Shown here: piece by piece, positions 1-13,750 of the stretch
Numbering within the stretch: position 1 is the stretch's first letter
How the letters are laid out: every line of letters starts with the position of its first letter
Assembly (NCBI RefSeq): GCF_008831285.2
Contig: NC_045148.1
Location: 17,087,002 to 17,151,001 of the forward strand
Direction of reading: 5' to 3'
DNA from: Nymphaea colorata
Lineage: Eukaryota > Streptophyta > Magnoliopsida > Nymphaeales > Nymphaeaceae
DNA: 64,000 bases
The notes under the pieces: generated by a model
Databases searched by the model: none
What the model saw: only the letters and a program-made list of their open reading frames with translations
Told to the model about the DNA's origin: nothing
Position numbers and translations under genes: made by a program

Positions 1-3000
1 TGAGTAGAACCATCCAATCGCATATAAGTATAGCCATAGAGATTTATAAATGCCTCTAGAATATCAAGCATTTTTGTCATCTGAGTGAATATGAGTGCCC
101 TATGACCTTCTGATTTCAAACGTCTTAGCAATATTGCCAGTTCCTGTAGCTTACCACAGTCAAATTGTATAAGCCGTCTATCTGGAAAATAGACTTGCCT
201 CCGGACAATGGCAGGTCTGATGGGCATCAAAAGTGGACCAAAGGTTGTCCCACATTGTTCCTTGAAGGTAGGTTCAAAAACCGGAGAAGAACCCTTCTTA
301 CTACACCAGCATGCAGGGGGAGGTGATCGAGCAGCTGGGATCGCAAACATGAAACGCTCAATCACATCAAGTATCCTCTGGAGACGGTCTACAGGCGGCA
401 GAACAATTTCTGCCAGTTTTGATGAGAAATTCAAATAGCATAATGGATTTTTAGCATGTTGATGAATGTCATAAACAGGATGTCTAACAGTGACAAGCTC
501 TCTCAGGTTTGTGCCATACAGAGGCTTCTTTCTACACCGTAAAGAATTCCACCAAGCAACAGATGCAGCCCTTTCATGGGCCTGCTTTATCCTTTCCTCA
601 CAAAGGGCCCTTCGAATATCTTCAAAAATATTAGTTCCATGAGACCTTTTCTTATGCTCAAAGCTCAAAGGTAAGGATTCAATCTTTGGGACATTCTCCA
701 GACCAGTAACTGCTCTAATCAAAGAGGGTGGTGTAGCAATTGCTGCCAATTCTTCATGCTCCCAGGAAGTCATACTGAAATCCAGATGAGTAAAGAGCAT
801 TGAAAGCCCCAATAAGTCAACTTTAGAAAATGGCCCATAAGAAAGCAACCCACAGATTGAAGAACTGAGCTGTCGGTCGATCCCAACCATGTCAAATGAA
901 CTGATGATTGGGCGACCTTCAAAAAGGTCAGGATGATTGCAAACCTTTCGGAGTTGCATTATAACACTGATCATCCCAAAAAAATTTGCGCTAGCCAATG
1001 TTGCTTGAGTTTCTGAGCTAGCAATAAAATCTTCATATAAATTTCTTTGCCTTCTTGAGAGCCTACAGTATATTACATGCTCGTACTTCTTCGGAAGTTG
1101 CTTTTCTACATCCCTTTTTAATCTTCTCAATATGAAAGGCCGCAGGACATTATGTAAACGATCAATAACTTCTTTATTAACCTTCTCTTGCCCCTCTACC
1201 ATTACAGAAATAGGATTGCTGAACCAATCCTTAAATTCTTGATGTGACTGAAACAAATGTGGCATCAAGAAATGCATCAAAGACCATAACTCCATAAGGT
1301 CGTTTTGAAGGGGGGTCCCAGTCAACAGGATTCTACGTTTTGAATTGAAGTTCAAAAGAGTTTGCCATCTTTGAGATTTCCAGTTCTTTATTAAATGAGC
1401 CTCATCCAGAATCAAGTACTTCCATTTCTTCCGCTTAAAGACTTTAGAATCTTGTATGACCAGTCTGTAAGTCGTGATGCATACATGGAAGGAATTTACC
1501 TTCATCCAACCTTGCCTCTTAAATTTTCTCTCTTTTGCAGATCCAAAGTAAGTCAGAATCTTGAAAGCAGGGCACCACTTCAGGAATTCAGTTTCCCAGT
1601 TAAGCATAACACTTGTAGGCACCACAATGAGATGGGGACCCCATATTCCCTTATCGCAAGCAAGGTGGGCAAGAAGAGCAATGGTCATAATTGTCTTGCC
1701 CAAGCCCATTTCATCAGCCAAAATTCCATTAAGCCGCTTTTCATACATGGTAACAAGCCAATCCAGCCCAATATGCTGATATTCACGCAGAGGGTGTTTG
1801 AGGAGGAATGGAAACTTTGTGCGTACTTTTGTTGTTGAGAATGTATTTCCTGTTGGTTGAGCTGATCTAGCAGCTTCAGCTGCATCTGCAATTCTATTTT
1901 CATTTTCTCGTCCTTCAGGCTTTTCACCAAATCCATCATCCATCTCTTCATCAAGAGAATTTTGTGCCTTGAGAAGATCGAAATCTTCATTTTTTACTTG
2001 GTTATTATCAATTGAGCACCCTTCTTCGCTATGGATATATGGTTCACCACCAGAGCTAGCTGATGATTCCAGTTCATCCTCACAAGAAGCAAATTCAGTT
2101 CCTGACTCATCTTGTTCAGTGTTTCTTTCCTAATAAAGGCAGAAGAATTTAGAAAACATTATTATTAGATATGTTCAAGTACCATCGAGATAATCAAGAA
2201 AATACCTTTTTGTAGTGAGCAAGTAGCTCTTCTATGGGTATCTCACTCTCCTGCTCTAATAACCTGATCTAGAAATGTCAAAATTTAAAAAGAAAAATGA
2301 TGAGAGGTTCCAATGATTGCTTCGAGAAAATTAATACAAAAGGATAATTGCAGTAATCATGTTCCACAAACCGTAAAGTATCAGCAACTGAAGCATGTGC
2401 ATCACAAACAACAAACATGCATGAAACTGCTTTTTCCAGACCGGAAATATATACTGAATCTATCCACCTAACGCATCACCTACTGGAAAAATAGTGGCTG
2501 CACCAGATACTGATTACTAATGAATTTCCCACGAAGGCCTTGTTGGAAAGTTATTTTTTAAAATATGTTGTCAGAAAAAACTAGGAACTTCAAAAAGAAC
2601 TAGTCAACAACAAACAATAGCAAATGCATGCAACAAAATGTTGTTAAGTTAATATCACACGTACGTTTCTCTGATAATGTAAACCATTACCATCTTACTT
2701 CTATTGAATCATGTTCCAGATTGGTGATAAAGAAGGCTAAACATTAAAATCAGAAAGTCACAAGGGACAAATACCATTAGTATATGGAAACAGGTATGAC
2801 TTAAGAAGTTGCATATCAGATTTAGGCCTAACATGAATTAAAATAAAATCTGCAAACGACAAGCAATAGTACACACATAAACATGTACATACATACACCA
2901 CTCTCATACACAAATATATATGAAAAGCTATAACCAAATAAAAAGCAATTACCATTTATCTGATAATCACTAAGCAACACAAGCGGAATTTATGAAAAGT

Positions 3001-6000
3001 GTTGTATCCAACAATGTCATAATTCATAACCTCAAGTTTGGCCTAGACAAGGTTGGAATTGGTGAATGTTGATCAAGTCTAACGCGAGATGGTTTTGAAC
3101 ATGACTGCTGGCAGTGCATGCAACACAACTTTGAACATGTTAGAACCATATGTGTTGCATCGGGCACAGCAAATCCATCTTATGCCCATGATACATAGGC
3201 GGTGAAAAAAACAGGCTATTAAGATGAAGTAATGGCCATTTTACATATACCATAAAAACTACCACTAAGATCAACTCCATAATCTGAGCTTCAAAAAACA
3301 CATAATAAATATCTAATCAAATGAATGTGAGAAATTCAAAATCAACAAAGCTTGGAAAGGCAAGTCCGAAATAAAAATGCTCCACAAGGTTCATTCATCT
3401 ATCATCTTGCACAGGAACCTGGCCAGGAGGCCTCTAGAAAAAGACATGGAAATGGTGGTGAACTGACTCGATGATGCATCTTTTGGCAAGCAATCAGTGT
3501 AGTAAATACATATTACAACTATTCTGTTGCCATATTCACAAATATAGGCAAAATTTTGAAAATATCATGCTTTTGTTGCCAAAGCAGCATAAACTGTTTC
3601 TGAAGGAAAAATCTCATAATATTTTCAAAAACTTATTGAAGAGTATTTGTCGCCATAATGGCATGATATGATTGTAATATTATCAATACATTTGCAAGAA
3701 AAATATTACAAGGCTTCTAATTCATGACTTCCATATACTTCAAAATATTGAATTCCAAAGATTTTCTTGAGGAAGACAACTTTGCTAAAGTTTATCTGAA
3801 AAAAAAACTCACAAAAAAAAGCCGGAGAAGTGAGAACTATATCTTTTACCATGTTTATGACCAACAACCCAAGAAAAACTCATACACATGTTGTGATTCA
3901 AAATTACCTTACTGGATTTATGAAACAAAAAATATCAAGACAATCTAATGAAGATAAAGCCAGCATGTTTCTCACTTCATTTATAGGATCATTCATTTCA
4001 GATTTTGCCAACTCTTCCTCTTCATCCAATGTTGCTTCATCATCCTATATATCAAAGTATTAAAATAACCATGAGAACAGAATAATATCATAAGAAAACA
4101 CAAGTACACAGAGGTGCTCGCTATAAAAGTTGCCTCAAAAATGTTTCAAATGGTAATTGTTAAAGGAAAGGAAAATGTAAGATGGCAGAATACTCATAAA
4201 ATACTCGACAAACATGTTTCTTGTTAAGTTCTATTAGTTTCACATATTTACATGGATACAGTGCCCACATACTGTTGCATATATACCATTATATTGTTTC
4301 CATTGTTTGTAATTTTGTATAGACTGCATAAAAAAACTATCCATAAATGACACATACCATCTTAATAAACAGCAAGCTCCTGAGTGTCAGAATCACAAAT
4401 CATGCATTTAATTCATTGTCACAAAAAGCGTGCATGGGTATTATACGGCAAGAAATTTCTCGGGTATAATACAGTAAAGTTGTGTATGTCAGGAAAATCT
4501 ATGCAAATTTTTAAAAAATTTAAAACATTTAATAAATCCTGAAAATTATAAAATTAATAAAAATACAAAAAAAACGTATTATACTCGTTTTTTTAGGTTT
4601 TTTATTTTTTTGGCATTTTTTTAAAACGCGTTTTTTCACGTTTTATACGGCTGACTTGTTTTTCACGTTTTATATGCGTTTTTTCGAATAAAACACATTT
4701 TCTATCACAATGATTTAATTGGAGTACAATGAATTGATAAAATGACAGAAAATTGGCACATTTTCCCCATTTCCTTCTAGTAGACAACAATTATCAGTGA
4801 AAACCACATCTATGGATAGAGACAGATGCCACCAGTACATCATGTTGAAGTTTCAGCTAGTAGAAAAAGCCATATCCTAGCAATATCTACTGAGTTTTCC
4901 AAAAGGGCGCTGTGAGTTCAATTTAATTTTTCTGTTTGCTCAATCCACAAAATATATTCAGATGATGTTTCAGATCCTCCATTCCCACTTTACCCCCCTT
5001 TCCTCACTTATTTTTCTCTTTTTTCCTTTTACTTTCTGTGAAACTGGACTGCCTAGGTCCCAAGTAGGCCATTCTGTGGGGTTGCTAACTAGACCTGCTT
5101 AGAGCTTCTAGTACACAGCTATAGTTCCATACTTCCATCAACCCTTCCAACATTAGAATTTAAAATCAACAGAAAAACAGCTTTCTCAATTTCCATTTTG
5201 TAAGTTACTTAAGTAGTCAAACAACAGCAGAGTTTGATGAGTTGACACTCTTGGGCGGTAGAAAAGCATAATCAAGATTCACATAAAATGTAAGTTGCAC
5301 ATAAAAATTCTTGAAAACATTATTTAACTACACATGGACCAGATTAATCCAACTGATTCCTTGTCACGGAATCAAAATCTTCACGCAATTAGTTTCATCA
5401 AAAAGATTTCCCCACCAGGCCAGCCAAATGTAGAATTAGTGTTTTCCAGGAACCACCCAGTGCATTTACTTTTCCACAGGTTGCCAGGATTCAAGAATGC
5501 TAAATAACAGAATGAAATCAAACCAGAGAGGAAAAGGAATACAAAATGAAATCTTGAAATGTCTGCCAAGTAGATGAATGAGTAACAAAGTTCAGTAAAT
5601 CCCTGATGCTGAACTTAGGTCATCACAAACACCACACATGGGAATGTCAAGTGTGACACAAGCCTTTAAAAGTCATGCAAATGGGAGCAAGTGAATAAAT
5701 CGTCCATTTAAATCCACTACTTTGTTCACCCCATGAGCTTCCACAACAAAAAGGAGCAAGAACAAGGAAAACAGTTACAAATCAATGCAAGACAGATAAA
5801 AATAAGAACCACTTTATCTTTTTTCTTCCTTCACCAAAAGCAGTAAAAAAAATAACAGTAAAATGAAACCTGCTGGCAGCATAATATCTAGTGATGCCAT
5901 ACACATGGACAATAGCTAGGACTATAATAGTTAGCATATGACTTCAACTTTTCATTTTGGGGATGTGAGATAAAGTGATCCCTTGAACAGGCTGCTTTAT

Positions 6001-8286
6001 AATTTTATTGGAGCAAGTTGCTAGGATAATGCTAGATTTTAGGTCAAAACCAATAGGTTCAGTAAATTCTACAGCTAGTGCAGTAAAATTACCAAACTAT
6101 TTTCATGCCATGTCTTACAATCACAATATGAAGAAGCTCAAACTTTGATAGTTTATGAAGCCTAAAAGAAAAGTAACTTAATCTTGGATAAATCCTACGA
6201 ATTTCTGATCATAAACAGGAAGGTGCAAGAGAATTATGCAGCAGTGGACAATTCTATAACAGTTGTTGATGCGTTTGGCGCTAAGAGGCACATAACTTGC
6301 ATTATCACTACATGATTCACTGTATAACCTCACACAAACCAAAAAACTGCAGAATTTTCTTTTTAAGTAGGAAGAACATACTCTCTCTTCTCCTGCAGGA
6401 ATGACATAGTCCTTATCATCCTGCAAAAGTACAAGCAGTCATGAACCACCCAGCTGAAAACCTCTAAAAACAAATTGGCTCGCCACAAACCAAAAAACTC
6501 ACAAAATCAACTTAAGCAATTTACACAGAAAGATAAGGAAGAAGTCTAACGATTTTAGGAAGGGTATCTGAGTAATAGTAAACTCTTACATTGTAGAGAT
6601 AAGCATAAAATAACAGTAACAAAATTTCAAGTTGTAGTTTTGTTAGTTGTCTTTTAGAAGCCACATTTTTTAACTCAAACTCACTTAATGCATTCTAAAT
6701 TGGTCAGGAAAGCAAATGAAAATGAGGGGAGCTTTTTAGCTAAAGTTGTTCCAGAAAAGTAGAAGGGGTGATTGCTGACTAGAGGGGAGAACTACAACAT
6801 TTATATAGTATCATGTTAGTTCAAAAATGCATAAAAGTGAGGAAATAGTCATGTTAGCAGCAGTTTTGACAATTGTTACTAAAAATGTGATGCAGAACAT
6901 AAAAACTTTTCTATGGAAATTTACTTTGGTTTGTACTTCTCCGTGAATAAGGAAAGGTAACATGTCCTATAGTTTGCAATGTTATCTGTATCGTACGATA
7001 TGCAATACGTACCGTATAGGTTCTAAACCTATACGGTATGCTTACGATACATGATACGCTCGTGTATCGTAAATGTATCACCCTTATCATACGATACGGG
7101 GGAAAACATAAAAAGGGCCCCTTTTTGTGTTATGTTTTAAAGACACTGCTCCTCTCTTCTTGTTTCTAAATACTGCAAGAGACATGGGAGGGGGAGATTT
7201 TGTCCATTTTCATCAAAAATCACTAAGGATTCATCGATTTGGGAGAGTCTACTAGCTGGTGAAGAAACTTTCTCGTAGTGGGAACGATGGCAAGCTTGGA
7301 GAAAGAGGGTTTTTTGGTTTCTAACACCAAGAAGGTAAAACTCCAAGTCCTAAGAGGCTAAGACTCCAAGTACTCAACCTCTAAGTCCAAAGATTCTATG
7401 AAATTTTCAAGTTTAAAACTTTAAAATTGTGATGGATGCTTATTATGTTATTTGAAGATATGATTTCTTATTTTTGAATGTGTTGTTGATATACATGAAT
7501 GTTCCTTTAAATACATTTTTCTTGATTTTTTCTGACATTTTATTTATTTTTTGGATTTTTTATGATTTTTCTCTATTTTCTCTGATTTTTTAATTAATTT
7601 TACGATATGCTACGTTACGTTTGCGATACGTTACAATACGGTGTATAGGTCGGCCCGATGGATATGCATTACCGTATGCCTTTTACAACATTTTACAGCC
7701 TACAGCTTTAGATCAAGTAAACAAAAACTATAGGCATGTTTTCTTTTGGTAGTTATGATGTCAGATAGCAAAACTCCCAACATCCTATTATTTATCTACC
7801 AGCTGTTGATTTCTCTACCTGTCAGTCAATCTACATGCTGCACCATGGACTTGTTGTTTTGAAGGCATTCATGCATGACCTTCTAATTACATGCAAGCAA
7901 AATGATAGAAAGATAATATGCATTACTTACCATCGCATCACCAACAAAGTGAGAAGGAGAAACCGCATCCTCCATCTTAGAATCTTCGGAAAGTAGGTTA
8001 GAAGGCTCTCCATGTTCTAGCTGAACTACTTCATTCTGTCTGCCCTGTGGTTATAATGCCAAATTAGTGAACACTTTCAATTGGCCTATGTCACATGGGT
8101 GTGCCTAAGGCCCTAAACAGCTGCCACACCCGTCTCGACACCGGAGCTGGTGCTGCTCCAACAAAGCACGTTCAATGCAATCAGCCAAATCAGACCACTT
8201 AAACTGACCATTTTAACTGCACACCTGCCTAAACTAGCCTTATTAACTGTATAACAGATTATGTGTGTGTGTGTGTGTGTGTGTGC

Positions 8287-8319
<33 letters not shown>

Positions 8320-9440
8320 GCAGCATTCACACCTAAATTTTAAATTTTAAAATTGTCATATCCACACCCACACGCATGTGACATAGGAAGTGGCCTTTTT
8401 GGATGTAAGAACCATTACTTACAGCTTCAACAGCAGTGACAGGGTCCAGATTTTGTCCCCCAATCTTCCCAGAAAAGGATAGAATATTATCACTATCTAT
8501 ACTGAGATTGCCAGCATCAAGATGCTTTCCAAGGTCACTCTCCAAATTTTTATGCTGCACAGAATCTGGGCAAACCATATATACAACTTAATCAAACTAG
8601 TCAAGATAGTTCCTCCATAACCCCAAAAACAAAACAGATAAATAACCCATTACCAGTAATATGGTCATATTCCTTCTTAGCAACTTCAATATCATTGTCC
8701 TTGCTGCTCGAGATTCCTTCCCTGCAGACTGAGTGACTACTTCAGTTAAGTAAACATGCAACAGCTTCTTATATATACGTTAAGAATTATTCTTTCCCTT
8801 ACTTTGTTCCAAGGAAAATACCATAAGGCAGACTATTTTATCATTAACTGCGAACAGAAAAGGACAAGGGATTATCAACATATGAAAACTTACATTTATT
8901 ATCAGCCCCAGAATATCGATTTAGCAATTCCTCAAGTGGAAGATGAGTCTCATTCTGCAAAGCTTCCAGTTCTTCTTTACGTTCTTCCTCAGTTATTAGG
9001 GCTTCATCTGCTTCAATTGTGTGTTCATCATCTTCCTGTAACAAATTCTCTACATATGAAACCATGCAGTAGTATCATAAAATGCATTGTTCTCAAAAAA
9101 GAAATTTTCTGGTAAGAGCTAAGTCACAAGGGCACAAATATGAGTGTGCATTTCATGGTACAGGTTTGGATACGGCAATTTTGAGAAATGTGGGTATAAC
9201 GACAAGATAGGATGTACATACATACACGTGTCTGTGCACGCGCACGTGTGTGTGTAAAGGGACAGAGAGTGAAGACAAGCATGTATTTGAAACATACCAT
9301 AATATTAGCCCATAATTTGTCAGCTTCCAAACAATTGAGTTTTTTTTTGTAATATGGGCAAAAATTAAGTCGCTGTGAGGAAAATTAAAATTAATAAAAA
9401 AAAATCACAGGTAAGGAAACTCTCCCTCTCTCTCTCTCAG

Positions 9441-9480
<40 letters not shown>

Positions 9481-12400
9481 GACAGTGGGGAAACCCTAAA
9501 GGCCGATAAACCCATGAAGAAGATGATGTGTTGGGCCTTTCCACCATCAAGAAAATTTGTTTTGCTTAAAAAAGCATGTCACAGATAACATTCATCAATT
9601 TAACATAAGATCATGCCATTACACGTCAACAGAGCAGCCTTTAAGACTTATACACCACAAAATGAACTCATTCAATGCAAACAACAAATGAAAAAATGAA
9701 CATTTGTCATATTTATCTTCCTTCTCATCCTCATTTGCATCATCTTCAAATTCAATATTCTTCCAAATGTATATGGCTTCCTCATCATTAATATTCTAAG
9801 AGGAAAATCTAACTTCCAATCAACACCTTTTCCCCACAGGATGACAAGATCTCCATCACACACAACTGGTAAGAGTGTCTAGGAGTTGAACGTGGATGGG
9901 TTTCCAAAACTCAAAACCAAAAACAAGGGTTTATGTCCCCTGAAGATATGATACGGAAACATTACACCCCAGTAACTAATTACAAGGGTGTAAAGTATCA
10001 ATTTCTTAAGCTACAATATGGTAAGATATGGTACAATACAGTGTGATACTTATTTGCTCCCTCTCTCAACCATGAACAGCAGGCAAAGAATTAATAGAAG
10101 GGCAGTCATGAATCAAAATTCTCTTTTAGTTTTATTCATGTTTTCGACCAGGTTGACCAGGACGCAATCCAAAACATACTCCATGGTTAGTTGCATCCAT
10201 GTTAACAAAATAGCATAGCAGCATGGATATGCCTAGCCAAATCACATACACATGTTACTTAGGTTAATAGTTTGATTTATCTAGACATCTAGAAAAATAT
10301 TCATAACGTAGAGAACTCCAAAGCAGGATGAGCTCTCCCATCAAAAAGGAAAGGCCCATAACTTGACAATTCCCATCAAGCTGAAGCCAAAAGTATTTTA
10401 AACTTCACTCAGTCAAATGTATACCGCTTGTTTACAGTTTTAAAACTATAATCAGAAAAAACGCAGATAGTTAAATTTGTTCAGATAGGACCAAGGCCTC
10501 CAGAGTTCGGCCAAAGGTACTGTCTTTCCAGGCATGAATTTCCAGTTTCAAAACCAAATCCTTAGATGTCTACTAAAACTTAGGTCCTGTAGCCGTTAGA
10601 AAATGAGCTTATCTAGCAACACTGAGCTGTGACAGCCATTAAAAGTGAAAAATATGCCAAGACATGACCAAAGAAAGCCTCACTAATTCATCATCTGACT
10701 GAATGCTGAAGTCATCATCATCCATACCGTCTGGCTCAAATCCTGTAATTGGATAACAAATTTCATAAGCTAGCCAAGCATATCAAAAACAAAGAAAAGA
10801 AAAGTGGCATTGAAATATCCATTATCATTTGAAACTTGAAAGAGACAAGAATAAACAAACTTCATCAACCTGTCCTGAACCAATCACTAGGCTCAGTTTT
10901 GGAAAATAATAACAGAGCATTTATACTCGGTTCCAATTGACTCACCCCCTTCTTTTTTTTGATAAATAGCTTGCTCGTTTGAAGAATATCTGGGCAATCC
11001 CTCGGATGGTATCGGCATGTCAGTGAGGTTTTCTGCCAGCATTGTAGAGTACCTGACAGGAATAAGCCAATTCAGGAATATGACATCTCCACTCATATAC
11101 CTTCATCCCCGTAAGACACTGCAGGAGATGTAGAATCCACTCACAAAACATGGTCTATGGACATAAAAAAAAAGGATTAAGATAGATAACATGTTGAAAC
11201 TAACTACCTCTCTGTCTGTCCTAAAAGAATATCAAGCTGCTTATCAAGCGCCTTTTTTTTCCTTTCTTCGAGCTCTAGTTGGTGTTTGTAAAGAACCTGA
11301 TGCCAACAAGAAATATGTTACCCGGGGGGGCGAAGTTAGAAAGTGAATGCTACCAACCTTCTAAGAGATTGAATACTTCTACTTGCCAATTTCTCTATCT
11401 TCACCCAGAACTTTTTCACTTCCTTAGAAATGTTAGCAGCAACTTTTCGCAACCGGTGTTCTTCTTCCTGGAAGGAGCATAATCAATTCCACTAAGCAGC
11501 TTATTGACAATTAGCTACAAATTTTTTGTTCAATTTAATGTGAACAAATAAAAAGGAAAGCATGAAATCCATCGCTTTTGGGCAACATAGTCAATCAGAT
11601 TTCCACTTTATCAGTAAGAGAAAATGGACCTTGACTTTCTTTTCTCCTCTTATTGCCTGGTCAAGGAAACCCTTACTAGCCCGTATAGCAACTCTTTTTG
11701 CTTGTGCCAATTTCCATTTCCTCTCCGCTTCAAAATCCTACATGTAATAACAAACCAAATCATGCTATCAAGCAACAGCCCCACAAATGCCAGGTTCAAA
11801 TATAAACAAGTGAACATGCATATTTGCATTGTTAATCCTTATAAATATATGTACTGACAGATATCAGCTAATTTGCAACAAAAAAAATTACCTTTGATAG
11901 CCAAATCATTTCTTCTAAAACATGATCCCAATGTGTTTTACAACGACGGGGCTCTTTAGGAGCATCAAGGGCCTATAATGCCAGGCAAAGAGAAAATGAA
12001 GCATAAGTACAGTAATCTAATCACCAATGGTTAACATGCCAACATACCCAAGATCATATTATAAGAGAAAGATACCCAATGTCTGATCATATGAGGAAAT
12101 TGAGAAAAGAAAATCTGCTAGATGCATGGAGATGATACTTGTAGACCAAGGTTAGATCAGTAAAATGATACTTTCTGTGATTGGACCAGCATTGCAGTTT
12201 GTATCACTTAAAGCATGGCAAGCAGGCTATCTGTTGACTACTTTTGGTCATCTAGTGCATCTACCAAATGAGTGCATAAAACATCACATAAAGTACACTT
12301 TGAGGCATTTCCACTCAAGAGTACACCTCCTCATTAAACACAAGACACATTCCTGGGACCCACAGTTTCAAACTTTCCAATTATACACATCCATAAAAAC

Positions 12401-13750
12401 CTGTGGCCAGAGAAAGAGTGTCAGAAACACCCTATCTCATGATACCCTTAATCACAGCCATCAAACATTCACATAGGGATGACGTGGTGCAGGTACGACA
12501 TCAGACAAGGTTGACCACTGATTTTCCGCCTGTAAGATTACTAAGAAACTTGGTGGAAGGCACAAACTCAGCTTGCTTCCACAACATTTTAAAATTATTA
12601 AAAAAACACCTCATCTCTGTCACCTTAGAGTCTTATACGGTTATACCATGTCTAGCACAACCTAACAAGAACATCACAGGAACAACAATAAAAGGGGGGG
12701 GAAGTGTGCAGAAAGCACAAGGTGGAATTACCATGCAATTGATCTTCAGGAAAACTTTGGCTAGATTAATTTTACATAAATAAATAGAAAAAACTAAAAA
12801 GTATAAGTAAAAAGCACTGTAAAAAAGATCATTATTAACAAGCAATCACATAACCTGCTTCAAACCATAAAGTAATAACATTGCATGATTTGTCAAAAAA
12901 AGTTGGGCTATGGACCTATAATCATGCCTCCACATCGTGAATGTGTTACCCTCATGAATATTGAGAAAACATGAAAACTCAAGGCAAACAGAGGCTAAAG
13001 CATTGTCACATATATCGTGTATGGGTATTATACTGTGAGGAATTTCTTGAGTATAATACGGCAAAATTGTAAATATCGGAAATATTTTAGGAAAATCTCG
13101 GCAAATTTTTAAAAAATTTAAAACATTCAAAAATCCTGAAAATTATAAAACAATAAAATTAATAAAAAATATGAAATGTATTTTTAAAAAAAAATATGCG
13201 TCTTACTGCCATTTTATATGGTTGACTTACTTTTTCGTATTTAACACATCTTTTTTCTATTAAGACTTGATGTATGTGACAGCTAAAGTGATGGTCACCA
13301 AACCAGTATACGAGTCCATGGTCCACCACACAGGCCATTGTCCTATACAATGACAGAAATCCAGCATACTTGAAGCCTTGAAGGTTTAAAATAATATGCT
13401 TAATCTAAAATATAAGCGCCAGAAAAAAAATATTCCAGACATTAGCTCATAACCAGTGGTAATGGAACTTAGGATATGCTTGACATGAGCTCACATGTGG
13501 TGTATGATTGTCCCAGAAAATACAATGTAGGTTTAAAAGAAAATGTAAATGAAGATGCTATATGCAAAAACCCAACAACAAGAGACGTTCTTTACCAATG
13601 AACTTTTTCTGAACCTTACTACTTTAGGAACAATTACCACGAACAGTGACTAAAATTTGAGTAGGAAAAAAATGACTAGTAAGCACCAACCTTTTGTCGC
13701 CTTGCTCTTGTCTCATGGTCAAGCTTAGATCTAGGACCTTTCGAAGCCAT
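1..13750 (-). CDS. PIE1: PIE1, SWR1-complex Snf2-family ATPase (N-terminal part, truncated by window edge)
   Basis: Catalytic subunit of the nuclear SWR1 remodeller, which exchanges H2A for H2A.Z; in Arabidopsis it is needed for floral repression. Coding exons, 5' to 3' on the minus strand: 13691-13750 (ATG at 13750), 11892-11972, 11630-11737, 11387-11467, 11208-11296, 10946-11052, 10684-10742, 8894-9035, 8654-8728, 8423-8565, 7931-8044, 6382-6420, 3976-4044, 2206-2268, 2129-1. All phases join, giving about 1,119 residues. The N-terminus reads MASKGPRSKLDHETRARRQK. An HSA domain (KTHWDHVLEEM...) covers about residues 30-110, followed by acidic linkers with repeated 'P(L/I)EELL..Y' motifs. The last exon holds the Snf2 ATPase: DEMGLGKT at about residues 549-556, DEAH at about 652-655, LTGTPLQN, and LDGST at the window edge. 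That exon stays open for 709 codons. One intron has a GC donor. Family identity is very secure; the small exons between 6.3 and 8.7 kb are less certain. Confidence 0.95.
2269..3975 (-). other. PIE1: PIE1 intron 13, AT-rich, no recognised content
   Basis: This 1.7-kb intron lies between the exons ending ...NDPINE and beginning IRLLEQESE. I see AT-rich sequence with short microsatellite-like runs and no recognisable protein or transposon signature on either strand. Confidence 0.6.
4045..6381 (-). other. PIE1: PIE1 intron 12 (2.3 kb) with one dispersed repeat
   Basis: A long AT-rich intron. It holds one copy of the 'TATAATAC' repeat family at about 4434-4690, annotated separately. The remainder (4,700-6,380) shows no coding or RNA gene that I recognise. 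Confidence 0.6.
4434..4690 (+). repeat. Dispersed repeat family 'TATAATAC', copy 1
   Basis: Begins near 'gggtattatacggcaag', continues with 'ctcgggtataatac', then an AT-rich body with 'aaatttttaaaaaattt' and 'cctgaaaattataaaa', and ends in a poly-T/'cgttttatacgg' stretch. The same order of motifs occurs at 13,020-13,265 and, inverted, at about 46,900-47,270. It lies in a PIE1 intron. No protein or clear terminal repeats are visible, so the class is unknown. Confidence 0.6.
6421..7930 (-). other. PIE1: PIE1 intron 11 with an ATACGATACG-rich insertion
   Basis: The intron separates the exons for ...HFVGDAM and DDKDYVIPAGEER. Its middle part (about 6,980-7,680) is bounded on both sides by runs of TACGATA/ATACGG-type motifs, around an AT-rich core of about 480 bp. 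This looks like an inserted non-coding repeat. Nothing else is recognised. Confidence 0.5.
7011..7037. repeat. 12-bp perfect inverted repeat
   Basis: The arms 'accgtataggtt' (7011-7022) and 'aacctatacggt' (7026-7037) are exact reverse complements with a 3-nt loop. They sit at the left border of the ATACGATACG-rich insertion in PIE1 intron 11. Confidence 0.8.
8264..8320. repeat. (GT)n-(AT)n compound microsatellite
   Basis: A GT run of about 12 units passes directly into AT repeats. It lies in the PIE1 intron between exons 10 and 11. Confidence 0.9.
9420..9479. repeat. (CT)n microsatellite
   Basis: An almost pure CT tract of about 58 bp with one 'cagag' interruption, in the 1.65-kb PIE1 intron 7 (9,036-10,683). 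The rest of that intron shows only low-complexity sequence and a short acidic ORF that I did not accept as an exon. Confidence 0.9.
11297..11386 (-). other. PIE1: GC-AG intron 4 of PIE1
   Basis: Exon 4 must end after the codon for Leu in ...KIEKL so that exon 5 (VLYKHQLE...) continues in frame. At that point the minus strand reads TTG/GCAAGT, a classical GC donor, and the intron ends in ATCAG. The nearby GT donor (AGAAG/GTTGGT, about 11,355) would shift the frame of exon 5. The GC donor is therefore the only one of the two that preserves the protein. Confidence 0.75.
11973..13690 (-). other. PIE1: PIE1 intron 1
   Basis: This intron of about 1.7 kb separates the MASKG... exon from the ALDAPKEPRR exon. 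Apart from repeat copy 2 at 13,017-13,265 it shows no recognisable gene or transposon protein. Confidence 0.6.
13017..13265 (+). repeat. Dispersed repeat family 'TATAATAC', copy 2
   Basis: Matches the copy at 4,434 along most of its length: 'atgggtattatac', 'gagtataatacggc', 'aggaaaatctcggcaaat', 'aaatttttaaaaaattt' and 'cctgaaaattataaaa' occur in the same order and orientation, then 'ttttatatggttgactta' near the end. It lies in PIE1 intron 1. Two diverged copies in one gene show that this is a real mobile or otherwise dispersed unit. Confidence 0.6.

Noticed and set aside
1395-1838. 147-codon plus-strand ORF
   Set aside because: Exactly antisense to the conserved PIE1 ATPase exon, which stays open on the other strand; a shadow.
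9690-9795. Acidic minus-strand stretch (DEEAIYIWKN..., EDDANEDEKED) that could be a PIE1 exon
   Set aside because: It has an AG before it but no good donor, and exons 7 and 8 already join in phase with the family order SDDEL-EDDEH. It could still be a cryptic exon.
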